DNA of 13,050 bases from Caryophanales bacterium (lineage in GTDB: Bacteria; Bacillota; Bacilli; Alicyclobacillales; SLC66), in contig DAIELO010000014.1 of NCBI GenBank assembly GCA_027341705.1, forward strand, positions 1 through 13,050, in the 5' to 3' direction. Numbering within the stretch: position 1 is the first letter of the stretch; every line of letters starts with the position of its first letter. The notes under the pieces were generated by a model. It saw nothing but the letters and a program-made list of their open reading frames with translations, made no database searches and was not told the DNA's origin. Of this stretch, positions 1-7,190 are shown piece by piece. Made by a program: the position numbers and the translations under genes.

Positions 1-1
1 G

Positions 2-196
2 CAGGAAGAAGCGCAACGGTTGGGGAGAATTATGCGTCCCAAACAAGAAGGACAATTAGCACATTTTTATACGGTCGTCACGAAAGAGACGAAAGATCAG
101 GATTTTGCGCTGAGTCGGCAGCGTTTTTTGACAGAACAAGGGTATCATTATGATATTGTGGATGCTGCCGATTTGTTGGTGGAAGAGGTGCATTGA
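2..196 (+). CDS. DNA repair helicase, XPB/ERCC3 type (C-terminal end only)
   Basis: This is the last 64 residues of a gene that begins before the window. The reading frame is open from base 2 to the TGA at 194-196. It starts QEEAQRLGRIMRPKQEGQLA, which matches superfamily 2 helicase motif VI in the form typical of XPB-type helicases (QRLGR-I-x-RPK). It is followed by a stretch with the character of an XPB C-terminus (FYTVVTKETKDQDFALSRQR). XPB-family enzymes are ATP-driven 3'-5' DNA translocases that unwind or remodel DNA in repair. The next gene starts 3 bases after the stop, so the two are almost certainly co-transcribed. The family call rests on the short C-terminus only; motifs I-V lie outside the window. 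Confidence 0.8.
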   Translation, partial: QEEAQRLGRIMRPKQEGQLAHFYTVVTKETKDQDFALSRQRFLTEQGYHYDIVDAADLLVEEVH

Positions 197-199
197 GTT

Positions 200-1867
200 T
201 TGCGCATTTGGTATATCATGGTCAATATGGGGTGGGGCGATTTGCGTAAGTTGGCAAATGTACTTGGCCCACTTACTTTGCCTCTTAAAAAGCAAGAAGC
301 AGCACTCGTTATATCAGAATACTTGCAATCCAGCGGCGGATTTAAAGCGGCGTATTTGACGCTTACGCGCCGAGAAAGATTATGGTTACAGCATTTTTTG
401 TATGGCATGCAGACAGATGGGTACGCTCTTTTCTTTCCGAAAACTACACTCTATAGTTGGTTTGTTGAAGATCAAGCGATGCGTCAGGAAGCGGAACAAG
501 CGCTTATGAAATTGCAGGAACTTGGTTTTATGGGGAAAAGTCACAATTGGTATGCCAGTGAGAGTATGGAATTTGCAGATGAACTATTACCTTTTTTGTA
601 TGAAACATTGTATGAGGAACTCTTTGTAAATATTGAGGATGTACATGAAGAAGTGCAAGTTATCACTCAACTGGGTGTGACCTTTTCTCGTGATATTGTA
701 CGTTTTCTGTCTTTGCTAGCGCAAAGGACGGTAGGGTTTACAAAAAATAATGTGTTATATAAAAGAGAAGTAGGAAAAGTACTTTCCTATTTTCGGTCTG
801 CAAAAACCATGACCATGGAGGGAACTGGTATTTGGGAAGGGTTTCCTGGCGTCGTTGTGATCGCAGTGAGACAACTGTTGAGTCAAAAGTTGATTAGGCT
901 CGATAATGGCAAAGCGGTAATTCAAGGTCAACAGGTAGAACAATGGTTACAATTAAGTACGGAATCACTGTGGGAATGGATGAATGAACTAACCTATAGT
1001 GTGATCAAAGAAAAACTTTCTCATTTTAATGAAGTACTGATGATGTGGTTACGTCATGGTAAGCCGGGCATTTGGGTGCCATTACAAGCGGTATTTGCTC
1101 CACTTAGTGAGTTGTTTCCAGGCAATGAGGTCAGGCGCTGGGAGGGTTTAATTAATTATTTTGTCATTATTGCTTCTACAACAGGGGTGATTGATTACGG
1201 AGTAACACAAGCGCACGGACTTGTCGTGCGTATTGCAGAGTGGCCTTTGCAAAGGGTGCGCGGACTTTATGCACAACCAAATCTTGAGTTATTCGTCCCT
1301 GAAGAGGCACCACTGGCATTACACTTTCTGGCAGGTCATTTGGCTGATTTCAAGCAGGCTGATGTGATGTCAACATATCAACTTAGTAAGGAAAGAATTC
1401 TTCAGCTATGTGATCGTGGATGGGGCTATGAAGACATTGCCAAAGTGTTGGAGTTAACCAGTGAGACTCCTGTTGCTTCTAGTGTCTTAAAAACAATTCG
1501 CGATTGGGTGGCCTCATATAATCGAGCGGTGATATGGGATGCCATGTTCGTTCATTTTCAGTCGTCAGAGTGGTTTTATGCATTTATCCAAGATAAGCGT
1601 TCAGAGTCGATTGTTGCAGAGATCATCGGTGACATTGCAGTGATCATTAAACGCAACGGGGAGAAGGTAGCTAGGGAAGTACTGGCTGATATCGGTGCTC
1701 CTGCGCCACTTGAGGTGCGAAAGCCACATGTTGAAGGGACGGCTGCCGCGTATGCTGGTTCAAAAATGAGCAAATTGAACGCGCAAGCGTTAAGTCGTGT
1801 GACTGGTGTGGGCATAATTGATTTATTGAGAATGAAATTGTCTGTTAGCGCGAACGTTAAGCAATAA
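200..1867 (+). CDS. Helicase-associated protein with Helicase_C_3 (XPB/Ssl2-like) region
   Basis: A 555-residue protein with no ATPase motifs of its own. Residues about 360-490 (beginning LFVPEEAPLALHFLAGHLAD and running through a YQLSKERI segment to a tryptophan-containing RDW segment) resemble the Helicase_C_3 family, a non-catalytic region related to the N-terminus of eukaryotic XPB/Ssl2. The N-terminal half looks alpha-helical with winged-helix-like stretches. I chose the TTG at 200 because GGAAGAGG lies about 10-13 bases upstream, inside the end of the helicase gene; an ATG at 218 is possible but has no ribosome binding site. The 3-base gap to the XPB-type helicase suggests the two proteins work together. 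From family knowledge, mycobacteria carry a similar protein next to their XPB. The biochemical role is not known, so the partner function is inference. Confidence 0.75.
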   Translation: MRIWYIMVNMGWGDLRKLANVLGPLTLPLKKQEAALVISEYLQSSGGFKAAYLTLTRRERLWLQHFLYGMQTDGYALFFPKTTLYSWFVEDQAMRQEAEQALMKLQELGFMGKSHNWYASESMEFADELLPFLYETLYEELFVNIEDVHEEVQVITQLGVTFSRDIVRFLSLLAQRTVGFTKNNVLYKREVGKVLSYFRSAKTMTMEGTGIWEGFPGVVVIAVRQLLSQKLIRLDNGKAVIQGQQVEQWLQLSTESLWEWMNELTYSVIKEKLSHFNEVLMMWLRHGKPGIWVPLQAVFAPLSELFPGNEVRRWEGLINYFVIIASTTGVIDYGVTQAHGLVVRIAEWPLQRVRGLYAQPNLELFVPEEAPLALHFLAGHLADFKQADVMSTYQLSKERILQLCDRGWGYEDIAKVLELTSETPVASSVLKTIRDWVASYNRAVIWDAMFVHFQSSEWFYAFIQDKRSESIVAEIIGDIAVIIKRNGEKVAREVLADIGAPAPLEVRKPHVEGTAAAYAGSKMSKLNAQALSRVTGVGIIDLLRMKLSVSANVKQ

Positions 1868-1891
1868 AAGTAGCGCTGGGAGGCATTTTTT

Positions 1892-2548
1892 GTGAAAAGA
1901 ATGATGATTGTAATTTTTAGCCTGATGTTTACGATTTTAACATTACCTATTGATGCAAGTGCAAGCACTCCACTTATCCTTTTAGATCCGGGACATGGTG
2001 GAATTGATGGGGGGACTAGTCGTGGGCAGTTAATCGAAAAAAATCTTAATTTGGATATCAGTCGGACAACTGGGGAATGGCTGAAAAAAAATGGGTTAGA
2101 AGTAAAAATGACGAGAGAGAGTGATGAGGATCTATCCACTAGATATCCATCGAAACTACAAAGTCGGCACAAGCGGGATTTACAAAATCGACTAACGATG
2201 ATTCGCAAGGAGAACCCGGCGTTATTTATTAGCATCCATGTCAATAGTTCAACACAAGCTGGAGACAAGGGACCACTTGTTTTTTATGCAGTTGAATCTG
2301 CTCCTAGTAAGGAGTTGGCCACTTTAGTACAGGCGGCGATGAATCAAGTGGCAGGGTCTACACAGCGTCCTGTAGGGAGGAAGAATTTATTTTTAATTAG
2401 GCATGCCCCATGTCCTGCTGTGCTGGTAGAGGCGGGTTTTGTCACGAATAGAGTAGACGCTGTGCGCTTGGCTGATTCGGCCTATAGGGGCAGAATAGCG
2501 GGAGCGATCGCCATGGCAGCCAAGCGATATCTCCAAATATCTCCGTGA
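1892..2548 (+). CDS. cwlD: N-acetylmuramoyl-L-alanine amidase, CwlD type (Amidase_3)
   Basis: A zinc amidase of 218 residues that cuts the amide bond between MurNAc and L-alanine in peptidoglycan. Zinc-site residues are visible: H35 in LLDPGHGGIDGG, E49 in LIEKNLNL, H116 in ISIHVNSS, and the catalytic glutamate E180 in VLVEAGFVTN. The N-terminus (about residues 1-25) is a signal peptide or signal anchor with a basic start and a hydrophobic core, so the protein acts outside the membrane. The single-domain layout and length are close to Bacillus CwlD, which works with PdaA to make muramic delta-lactam in the spore cortex. That role is inferred from similarity, since other Amidase_3 enzymes look alike. 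The GTG start has GGGAGG 8 bases upstream. It lies 24 bases after the helicase-associated gene, so read-through transcription is likely. Confidence 0.82.
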   Translation: MKRMMIVIFSLMFTILTLPIDASASTPLILLDPGHGGIDGGTSRGQLIEKNLNLDISRTTGEWLKKNGLEVKMTRESDEDLSTRYPSKLQSRHKRDLQNRLTMIRKENPALFISIHVNSSTQAGDKGPLVFYAVESAPSKELATLVQAAMNQVAGSTQRPVGRKNLFLIRHAPCPAVLVEAGFVTNRVDAVRLADSAYRGRIAGAIAMAAKRYLQISP

Positions 2549-2591
2549 AAATGTTACAATGATGAGGGAACGTAATGGGGAGGGACAATTA

Positions 2592-3359
2592 ATGTTATTA
2601 GAAGATCGCACTATTTTAGTGATGGGTGTGGCCAATAAACGGAGTATCGCGTGGTCAATTGCCCAAGCTCTGCATAAACAGGGAGCCAAGTTGATTTTTA
2701 CCTATCAAGGGGAACGCTTTTTAAAAAGTGTACAGGAATTAGTGAATGACTCCATTCCAAATGCGCGGTTACTTTCTTGTGACGTGACTGTGGATGAGGA
2801 AATCGATGCAGTTATGGACGATATTGCAGCCAATGAAGGGGTTTTACACGGAGTGGTGCACAGCCTTGCTTATGCGCGCCCTGAGGACCTTGGTGGCGCA
2901 TTTAAGGACACTTCTAGAGAAGGTTTTCTATTAGCGCAAAATATCTCTTCTTATTCCCTTGTCGCAGTGGCTCGGCGTGCCAGTCGTTTGATGACAGAGG
3001 GTGGAAGTATCATGGCGATGACATACCTGGGTGGCGAACGGGTGGTAGAAAATTACAATGTCATGGGAGTGGCAAAAGCGGCGCTTGATATGAGCATGCG
3101 TTATTTGGCCAATGAGTTAGGACCACAACATATTCGATTGAACGCAATTTCTGCTGGCCCTATTCGTACATTATCGGCAAAAGGGGTAAAGGATTTTAAT
3201 TCGATTTTGCATCTATTTGATGAAAAGGCGCCTCTACGCAGACCTACAGATCCTAGTGAAGTAGCTGATACGGCTGTCTATTTGATGAGCGATTGGTCTC
3301 GAGGGCTAACAGGTGAGATTTTACATATTGATAGCGGATATCACATTTTGGGAATGTAA
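2592..3359 (+). CDS. fabI: Enoyl-[acyl-carrier-protein] reductase (NADH), FabI
   Basis: This short-chain dehydrogenase/reductase family enzyme, 255 residues long, catalyses the last reduction of each fatty acid elongation cycle (trans-2-enoyl-ACP to acyl-ACP) in the cytoplasm. Seen in the sequence: an N-terminal nucleotide-binding segment VMGVANKRSIAWSIA (residues 10-24); the SDVT-like stretch CDVTVDEE (63-70); the FabI active-site pattern with Y145, Y155 and K162 (Tyr-x6-Lys in NYNVMGVAKA); and NAISAGPIRTLSAKG, nearly diagnostic for FabI. The frame is open from an ATG at 2559, but the ATG at 2592 is chosen because GGGGAGGG sits 7 bases before it and the protein then begins like other FabIs. 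It follows cwlD after 43 bases. I see no clear FapR site in front. A strong terminator follows. Confidence 0.95.
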   Translation: MLLEDRTILVMGVANKRSIAWSIAQALHKQGAKLIFTYQGERFLKSVQELVNDSIPNARLLSCDVTVDEEIDAVMDDIAANEGVLHGVVHSLAYARPEDLGGAFKDTSREGFLLAQNISSYSLVAVARRASRLMTEGGSIMAMTYLGGERVVENYNVMGVAKAALDMSMRYLANELGPQHIRLNAISAGPIRTLSAKGVKDFNSILHLFDEKAPLRRPTDPSEVADTAVYLMSDWSRGLTGEILHIDSGYHILGM

Positions 3360-3363
3360 AAAT

Positions 3364-3407
3364 AAAAAAATCCGTCACACTGAGGTTATAGGTGACGGAT
3401 TTTTTTT
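3364..3407. terminator. Bidirectional rho-independent terminator between fabI and the NYN gene
   Basis: The arms TCCGTCAC (3371-3378) and GTGACGGA (3392-3399) pair perfectly around a 13-base loop. The stem is flanked by a run of A on the left and a run of eight T on the right, so the hairpin has a U tract when read on either strand. It sits in the 60-base gap between two converging genes and can stop transcripts from both. Confidence 0.92.
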
Positions 3408-3419
3408 ATTTGCTAATTT

Positions 3420-4358
3420 TCAAAAATTAGTGGGTATTTTTTCGTTAGATCGCAAGTCATCTAAAGACACCACTTCACCCAAGACGATGTTCTTGTGAGT
3501 GCCAAATTCATTAGTGCGCAGCTCTTCACGAATGATATTGTAACGATGTAATAATTCGATGACTTGACTTGCCGTATTGCTTGGGATTGATAAATAATCT
3601 GCGAGACCATCGCGCAACCACTTGGGACCCAAATTCTTGGTCTTGTTCGCCGGTTGGGCATGCCATTCAGAGATATACACAATCGCATCCTGAAGGTAAT
3701 CAGAAGGATTTTTCGGACTCACATCCACACGTAGAAAATCAAGCAAATCATAACTATCATGTGCATAATTGCGAATATCTGTGTGCTTGGCAATGGCATC
3801 CTCGACATAAAATAATTCAACGTGTTTGCCGCGATACAACATGCGACTCATAATCGGAATCATGTCACTGTCTGCAGTTACAAATACATAACAAGTGATA
3901 TTGGGATCAGAGTAACAAGTCTCCATTGCATCTATAGAAAGTTCAATATCAGAAGCATTTTTAGCCTTATCTTCGTTCTTCCCATTAGCATACACATGGC
4001 GTATTTGTATGCGTTTTTTTTGCAAGCTGGTTAAATTGGCATCTACTTGTTCGAAATCAGCATAGGCACGATACAGCCTGACGTTATCCTTTCCATAAAA
4101 TTCCCATAGTCGTTCAAATAAATTTCGTTCTGCGTCTTCGTGATCTGGGTCATGTCGATAGCGATTCATCAAGGTCCAAAAGACATTGTCATAATCGACA
4201 AAAATGGCCACATTGTCTTTGGGGTTGTGTCTTGACATGCGCGCGATGGCTGACTCAACAGCGTTGCCGATGGCTTGGTTATAAAACCTTGCAACATCTT
4301 CTAATCGTTCTTCATGTCTGACTGATGACGCAGAGGACGAGTTTTTTTCTTGTCTCAT
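3420..4358 (-). CDS. NYN-domain (LabA/PIN-like) probable ribonuclease
   Basis: A 312-residue protein with a NYN domain at residues about 48-210. This is the PIN-like metal-dependent nuclease fold also found in LabA/DUF88 proteins. Conserved acidic residues are present: D55 and D57 with N58 in IFVDYDNVFW, D137 in NASDIELSIDAM, and D163/D165 in VTADSDMIPIM. The set looks complete, so activity is plausible. The first 45 residues are polar, rich in serine, and probably flexible or helical. The C-terminal 95 residues (YLQDAIVYISEW onwards, including KWLRDGLADYLSIPSNTASQ) look like a winged-helix nucleic-acid-binding domain. The ATG is set by AGGAGGA, 5 bases upstream. It is a single gene, convergent with fabI and divergent from the ion-transport operon. 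Its substrate cannot be told from the sequence. Confidence 0.82.
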   Translation of the reverse strand: MRQEKNSSSASSVRHEERLEDVARFYNQAIGNAVESAIARMSRHNPKDNVAIFVDYDNVFWTLMNRYRHDPDHEDAERNLFERLWEFYGKDNVRLYRAYADFEQVDANLTSLQKKRIQIRHVYANGKNEDKAKNASDIELSIDAMETCYSDPNITCYVFVTADSDMIPIMSRMLYRGKHVELFYVEDAIAKHTDIRNYAHDSYDLLDFLRVDVSPKNPSDYLQDAIVYISEWHAQPANKTKNLGPKWLRDGLADYLSIPSNTASQVIELLHRYNIIREELRTNEFGTHKNIVLGEVVSLDDLRSNEKIPTNF

Positions 4359-4377
4359 GATAGTCCTCCTACAATTA

Positions 4378-4391
4378 GCGGATATATCCGC
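4378..4391. promoter_or_regulatory. Perfect 14-bp palindrome upstream of the NYN gene; candidate operator
   Basis: GCGGATATATCCGC is identical to its reverse complement over all 14 bases. It lies 7 bases upstream of the AGGAGGA ribosome binding site of the NYN gene, that is, in its leader or at its promoter. Dyads of this kind are typical dimeric repressor sites. It could also form a short RNA hairpin with a very small loop, which is less favourable. No regulator is assigned. Confidence 0.4.
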
Positions 4392-4652
4392 ATCAAAATT
4401 ATTTCTCTAAATAAAACCATTTTCCTGCATGAACGTTTTATATTATTATGCGAGTAGAACGTTGCGCAGTTCCAAGTACACGCTCTTAACTACTCGAATG
4501 TTATTCTATCAATCATTATTTGCCATTTATCAAGTTTTTATACGTTCCCGCAAGTGGCACCTTGATTCTTAATTAGATTCCCATTTCTGGTTAGCAACCC
4601 TCTACCCTCCTTACTAAATGAAGTGTACCACATTTGTAAACCAGTTGTTCAT

Positions 4653-4681
4653 TTGTTGCGTAGTGATGACTCCAGTATAAT
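4653..4681 (+). promoter_or_regulatory. Sigma-A type promoter of the ion-transport operon
   Basis: A consensus -10 hexamer TATAAT (4676-4681) lies exactly 17 bases after a partial -35 hexamer TTGTTG (4653-4658). Transcription would start near 4688, about 29 bases before the antiporter ATG, with the ribosome binding site in between. Confidence 0.65.
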
Positions 4682-4716
4682 AACAATTAAACAAACAGGT
4701 GAGAGAGGATGACTAG

Positions 4717-5778
4717 ATGGCATTAGGTTTGAAAAACAACATTTTTTCCATCACAGCCATTGTGTTTGGGTTGGTTGTTTTTCTATTTGGTCACATAGTG
4801 GGTCACACCATTTGGGAGTTTCTCATGTATGGTGTGGCAATTATCGGGTTGGCAATGGTCATTGGGGCCTCTACGGAGATGTTATCGAAACACCTAGGGC
4901 CTATATTCGGCGCGTTGTTGGGTATTACGTTTGGTAACAGTGTGGAATTAATCCTCTCCTTTTTCGCGTTACATGAAGCACTTTATGCGGTCGTTAAAGC
5001 CAGTATAATTGGTGGGGTACTTGCTAATTTGTTGTTGACCTTAGGAGTTAGCATGGTGGTTGGTGGCGGGGCAAAAGGAGTGCAACAATTTAGCAGACGC
5101 AGAGCGGGCATGAACAGCGCAATGTTGTTTGTTGCGGTGATTGGTCTTACGACAGCAAGTATTTTTTCGTTTTTACACTTTCGTACAAGTGGGACAGAAG
5201 CGCTGAGTATAGGGGTATCAACAGTATTTTTAGTGGTGTATTTTGGTGGTTTTTTATTTTCCTTTTTTACACATCGTTCATTTTTGGCTGATTTTTCAGA
5301 GGATAATAAAATTCAGTTCGGGCAATTGCCAGTGCGTGGCATTGTATTACTTGTCAGCGCGACCGCGATTGTTGCGCTTGTTAGCGATCAGTTAGTGTCT
5401 TCTATCGTACCGATTGCGCATCAGTTGAAATTATCAGAGCAATTTATTGGATTGGTTTTTTTACCGTTGATAGGTATTGCTCCAGAGTTTTTTGCCGCCC
5501 TGCTATTTGCAAAAAACAGAAAAATCGAAGCCAGTGTAGAAATTGCCGTCGGATCAAGTTTGCAAATTTCTCTGTTTGTCGCACCATTGTTAGTGATTGT
5601 CGGCCTTGTGATGGGCAGGCCCATCACGCTTGTGTTCGCTCCTGCTCAAGTGGTGGTGTTGTTTTTATCGACGATACTTGTCAATCTTGTCTCCTTGGAT
5701 GGGGAGACTCATTGGTTTGAGGGAATTATGGTAGTGGCTACTTATGTCATTTTTGCCTTGATGTTTTTCTTCGCTTGA
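4717..5778 (+). CDS. Ca2+/H+ antiporter-like cation exchanger (CaCA superfamily, CAX family)
   Basis: An integral membrane protein of 353 residues with about 10-11 hydrophobic segments. CAX proteins expel Ca2+ (sometimes other divalent ions) in exchange for protons. The first ion-binding repeat is canonical (GALLGITFGNSVELILSF, N74 and E77). The second repeat (PLIGIAPEFFAALLFA, E257, followed by EIAVGSSLQISLFVAP) keeps the glutamate and the family-typical GSSLQ stretch. Its usual G-N-x-x-E-H is replaced by G-I-x-x-E-F, so coupling or ion preference may differ from standard Ca2+ exchangers. A polar loop (ADFSEDNKIQFG, about 191-202) links the two halves. The ATG has AGAGAGG 8 bases upstream and a good promoter. 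It is the first gene of a three-gene membrane-protein operon. Related Bacillus proteins are called ChaA/YfkE. Confidence 0.85.
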   Translation: MALGLKNNIFSITAIVFGLVVFLFGHIVGHTIWEFLMYGVAIIGLAMVIGASTEMLSKHLGPIFGALLGITFGNSVELILSFFALHEALYAVVKASIIGGVLANLLLTLGVSMVVGGGAKGVQQFSRRRAGMNSAMLFVAVIGLTTASIFSFLHFRTSGTEALSIGVSTVFLVVYFGGFLFSFFTHRSFLADFSEDNKIQFGQLPVRGIVLLVSATAIVALVSDQLVSSIVPIAHQLKLSEQFIGLVFLPLIGIAPEFFAALLFAKNRKIEASVEIAVGSSLQISLFVAPLLVIVGLVMGRPITLVFAPAQVVVLFLSTILVNLVSLDGETHWFEGIMVVATYVIFALMFFFA

Positions 5779-5810
5779 CGGGTAAGCTAAACGTCATGAG
5801 GTGGGGGCGT

Positions 5811-6494
5811 GTGACACGATGGCTGTCGAACCATAAACAACTGGTTGTAGGGTTAGTAGCCCTCACCATTATCATTGGGATAGCAATTTATTGGATACAT
5901 CGCACAGGGTTATTATGGGCTATTCCGCATTATTTACAGCATGTAGGTGCTTGGGGTATTTTGATTAGTTTCGGACTTATCGTGGTGCAATCCGTGGTTC
6001 CTTATGCACCGTTTGCCCTTTTGGCGGGATTTAATACTTCTGCACATGGATTTTGGCTTGGTTACTTCGTATCATTTGCAGGCGTTGTAACAGGCAATCT
6101 GATGTTATATTTACTTGCAAAACAGATCGTAAAAATAGTTTTTCATGGGAAAATAGAGACATTATTGATGCGTCATCCGAAACTCCAAGTCGTGCGCAAT
6201 AAAGTAGTTCGCGCGCGATTTGGAACCGCATTTTCGATTTTATTTGTATTACGCATACAACCTTGGGTTCCTTCCTCGTGGTTAGATGTGCTTTCTGGTG
6301 CCGCAGGTGTGAAATTTAAACCGTTTATTTTCTCGACATTAGCTGGTCAAGTGCCATCGGTTGCCATCATGGCGTATCTTGGCCATCGATTGCTTAATTT
6401 TCAGCAATATAAGCAGGAAATCATTTTGATTGTTGGAATAGCTATAGTAATAGGCATTGTGTATTTGTTGCGGAATCGACGCATGAGGGTCTAG
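5811..6494 (+). CDS. TVP38/TMEM64 family (VTT/SNARE-associated, DedA-like) membrane protein
   Basis: About 227 residues with five to six membrane segments. The VTT/DedA-like core is visible: a loop with two prolines in QSVVPYAPFALLAGFNTSAH, then a glycine-rich helix (FVSFAGVVTGNLMLYLLA), and later VLRIQPWVPSSWLDVLSGAAG and AGQVPSVAIMAYLGHRL. Members of this superfamily are membrane-remodelling or lipid-scramblase-like proteins; in bacteria most are uncharacterised. Start choice is uncertain. The GTG at 5811 has GAGGTGGGGG just upstream; an ATG at 5796 has only a weak site, and a TTG at 5775 overlapping the antiporter stop has none. It follows the antiporter by about 32 bases and precedes a TerC gene by about 30, so it is most likely in the same transcript. 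A role supporting ion export is inference from context. Confidence 0.78.
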   Translation: MTRWLSNHKQLVVGLVALTIIIGIAIYWIHRTGLLWAIPHYLQHVGAWGILISFGLIVVQSVVPYAPFALLAGFNTSAHGFWLGYFVSFAGVVTGNLMLYLLAKQIVKIVFHGKIETLLMRHPKLQVVRNKVVRARFGTAFSILFVLRIQPWVPSSWLDVLSGAAGVKFKPFIFSTLAGQVPSVAIMAYLGHRLLNFQQYKQEIILIVGIAIVIGIVYLLRNRRMRV

Positions 6495-6524
6495 CATTAG
6501 TAAAAGAGGAGCTTGCGGTTTTTT

Positions 6525-7190
6525 ATGTGGGATTATATAGGTAAGGGTATGGCGATATTACTTGTTAACACCGTTTTGTCCGGGGATAATGCACTAATGA
6601 TTGCTATGGTGACTGCTAAATTGCCACCCAAACAAAGGTGGCAAGGAATGGTTTTTGGCTTATCGCTAACGATCGTCTTGCGTGTACTATTAACGATTAT
6701 TGCCGGAAAATTATTCATTCTTCCTTATTTAGAGGCCATTGGCGGCTTACTATTAGTATATTTTGCTTTCTCATTATCAATGGGTGCAAAAGAAAAAAAC
6801 GCACTGCAAGAAGATGATGAAGGATCTTCCGTGCGTCTTTTTCAAGCGATCATTGCCATTATATTTGCGGATTTAAGCATGAGTCTTGATAATGTTATTG
6901 CGCTCGCTGGCATTGCGAACAACAACTGGAGTTTGCTGCTGATTGGCACAGCGCTTAGTTTGTTAATTATTCTGTTGGCCAGCCAAGTGCTTAGTCGCTT
7001 ATTGCTAAAATATAGTTGGCTGATGTATGTTGGCTCAGCTATTTTAGCTTGGACTGGCGGAGGGATGATCGGCAGAGACCCTGCACTCTCGCTCAGGCTT
7101 GCACATGTGCCATATCTGCCTGTCTGGATCACTATTTTTGTATTATTGCTCGCTTATGTAGTGGATAAAATTCGTATTTCCAAGGGTTGA
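6525..7190 (+). CDS. TerC family membrane protein, YjbE type (probable metal exporter)
   Basis: A 221-residue protein with about seven membrane segments and an internal repeat. Each half carries the TerC signature: NTVLSGDNALMIA (D21, N22) and LSMSLDNVIALAGIA (D122, N123). These acidic and asparagine residues are thought to bind metal. Bacillus TerC homologues have been linked to Mn2+ export and the metallation of secreted proteins. A charged cytoplasmic loop (AKEKNALQEDDEGS) separates the halves. The ATG at 6525 is preferred: AAGAGGAG ends 13 bases upstream, whereas the TTG at 6513 would leave almost no spacing. YjbE genes are often controlled by the yybP-ykoY Mn riboswitch, but here the gene is internal to an operon and no such element is seen. 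Its 3' end overlaps the convergent HD gene by 37 bases. Confidence 0.85.
   Translation: MWDYIGKGMAILLVNTVLSGDNALMIAMVTAKLPPKQRWQGMVFGLSLTIVLRVLLTIIAGKLFILPYLEAIGGLLLVYFAFSLSMGAKEKNALQEDDEGSSVRLFQAIIAIIFADLSMSLDNVIALAGIANNNWSLLLIGTALSLLIILLASQVLSRLLLKYSWLMYVGSAILAWTGGGMIGRDPALSLRLAHVPYLPVWITIFVLLLAYVVDKIRISKG

Larger units (their letters stand above)
4359..4716. other. Divergent intergenic region between NYN gene and transporter operon
   Basis: A 358-base AT-rich region with no supported long gene. It holds the ribosome binding site of the NYN gene (AGGAGGA, 4364-4370, minus strand), a perfect palindrome (4378-4391), a 7-bp inverted repeat CGAGTAG (4451-4457) / CTACTCG (4490-4496), two direct copies of GAACGTT (4431-4437 and 4457-4463), and the rightward promoter at 4653-4681. 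On the minus strand there is also a 19-codon open frame (4597 down to 4538) starting at TTG, with AAGGAGGG 7 bases in front. I cannot assign a minus-strand promoter with confidence because several AT-rich -10-like hexamers compete. No recognisable T-box or metal riboswitch was seen. Confidence 0.6.

Noticed and set aside
1576..2268. A 230-codon open frame on the minus strand
   Set aside because: It lies antisense across the end of the helicase-associated gene and the start of cwlD, both of which have recognisable protein families. Its translation shows no family motif and it has no clear ribosome binding site.
4501..4540. Fur- or MntR-like box in the AT-rich stretch of the divergent intergenic region
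   Set aside because: Only half-site resemblance (for example TTTGCC and AATGATTGATA), without a symmetrical partner at the right spacing.
6495..6524. A yybP-ykoY (Mn2+) riboswitch before the TerC gene
   Set aside because: Only about 30 bases separate it from the preceding gene, too short for the element, and none of its conserved sequence is visible there or upstream of 4717.
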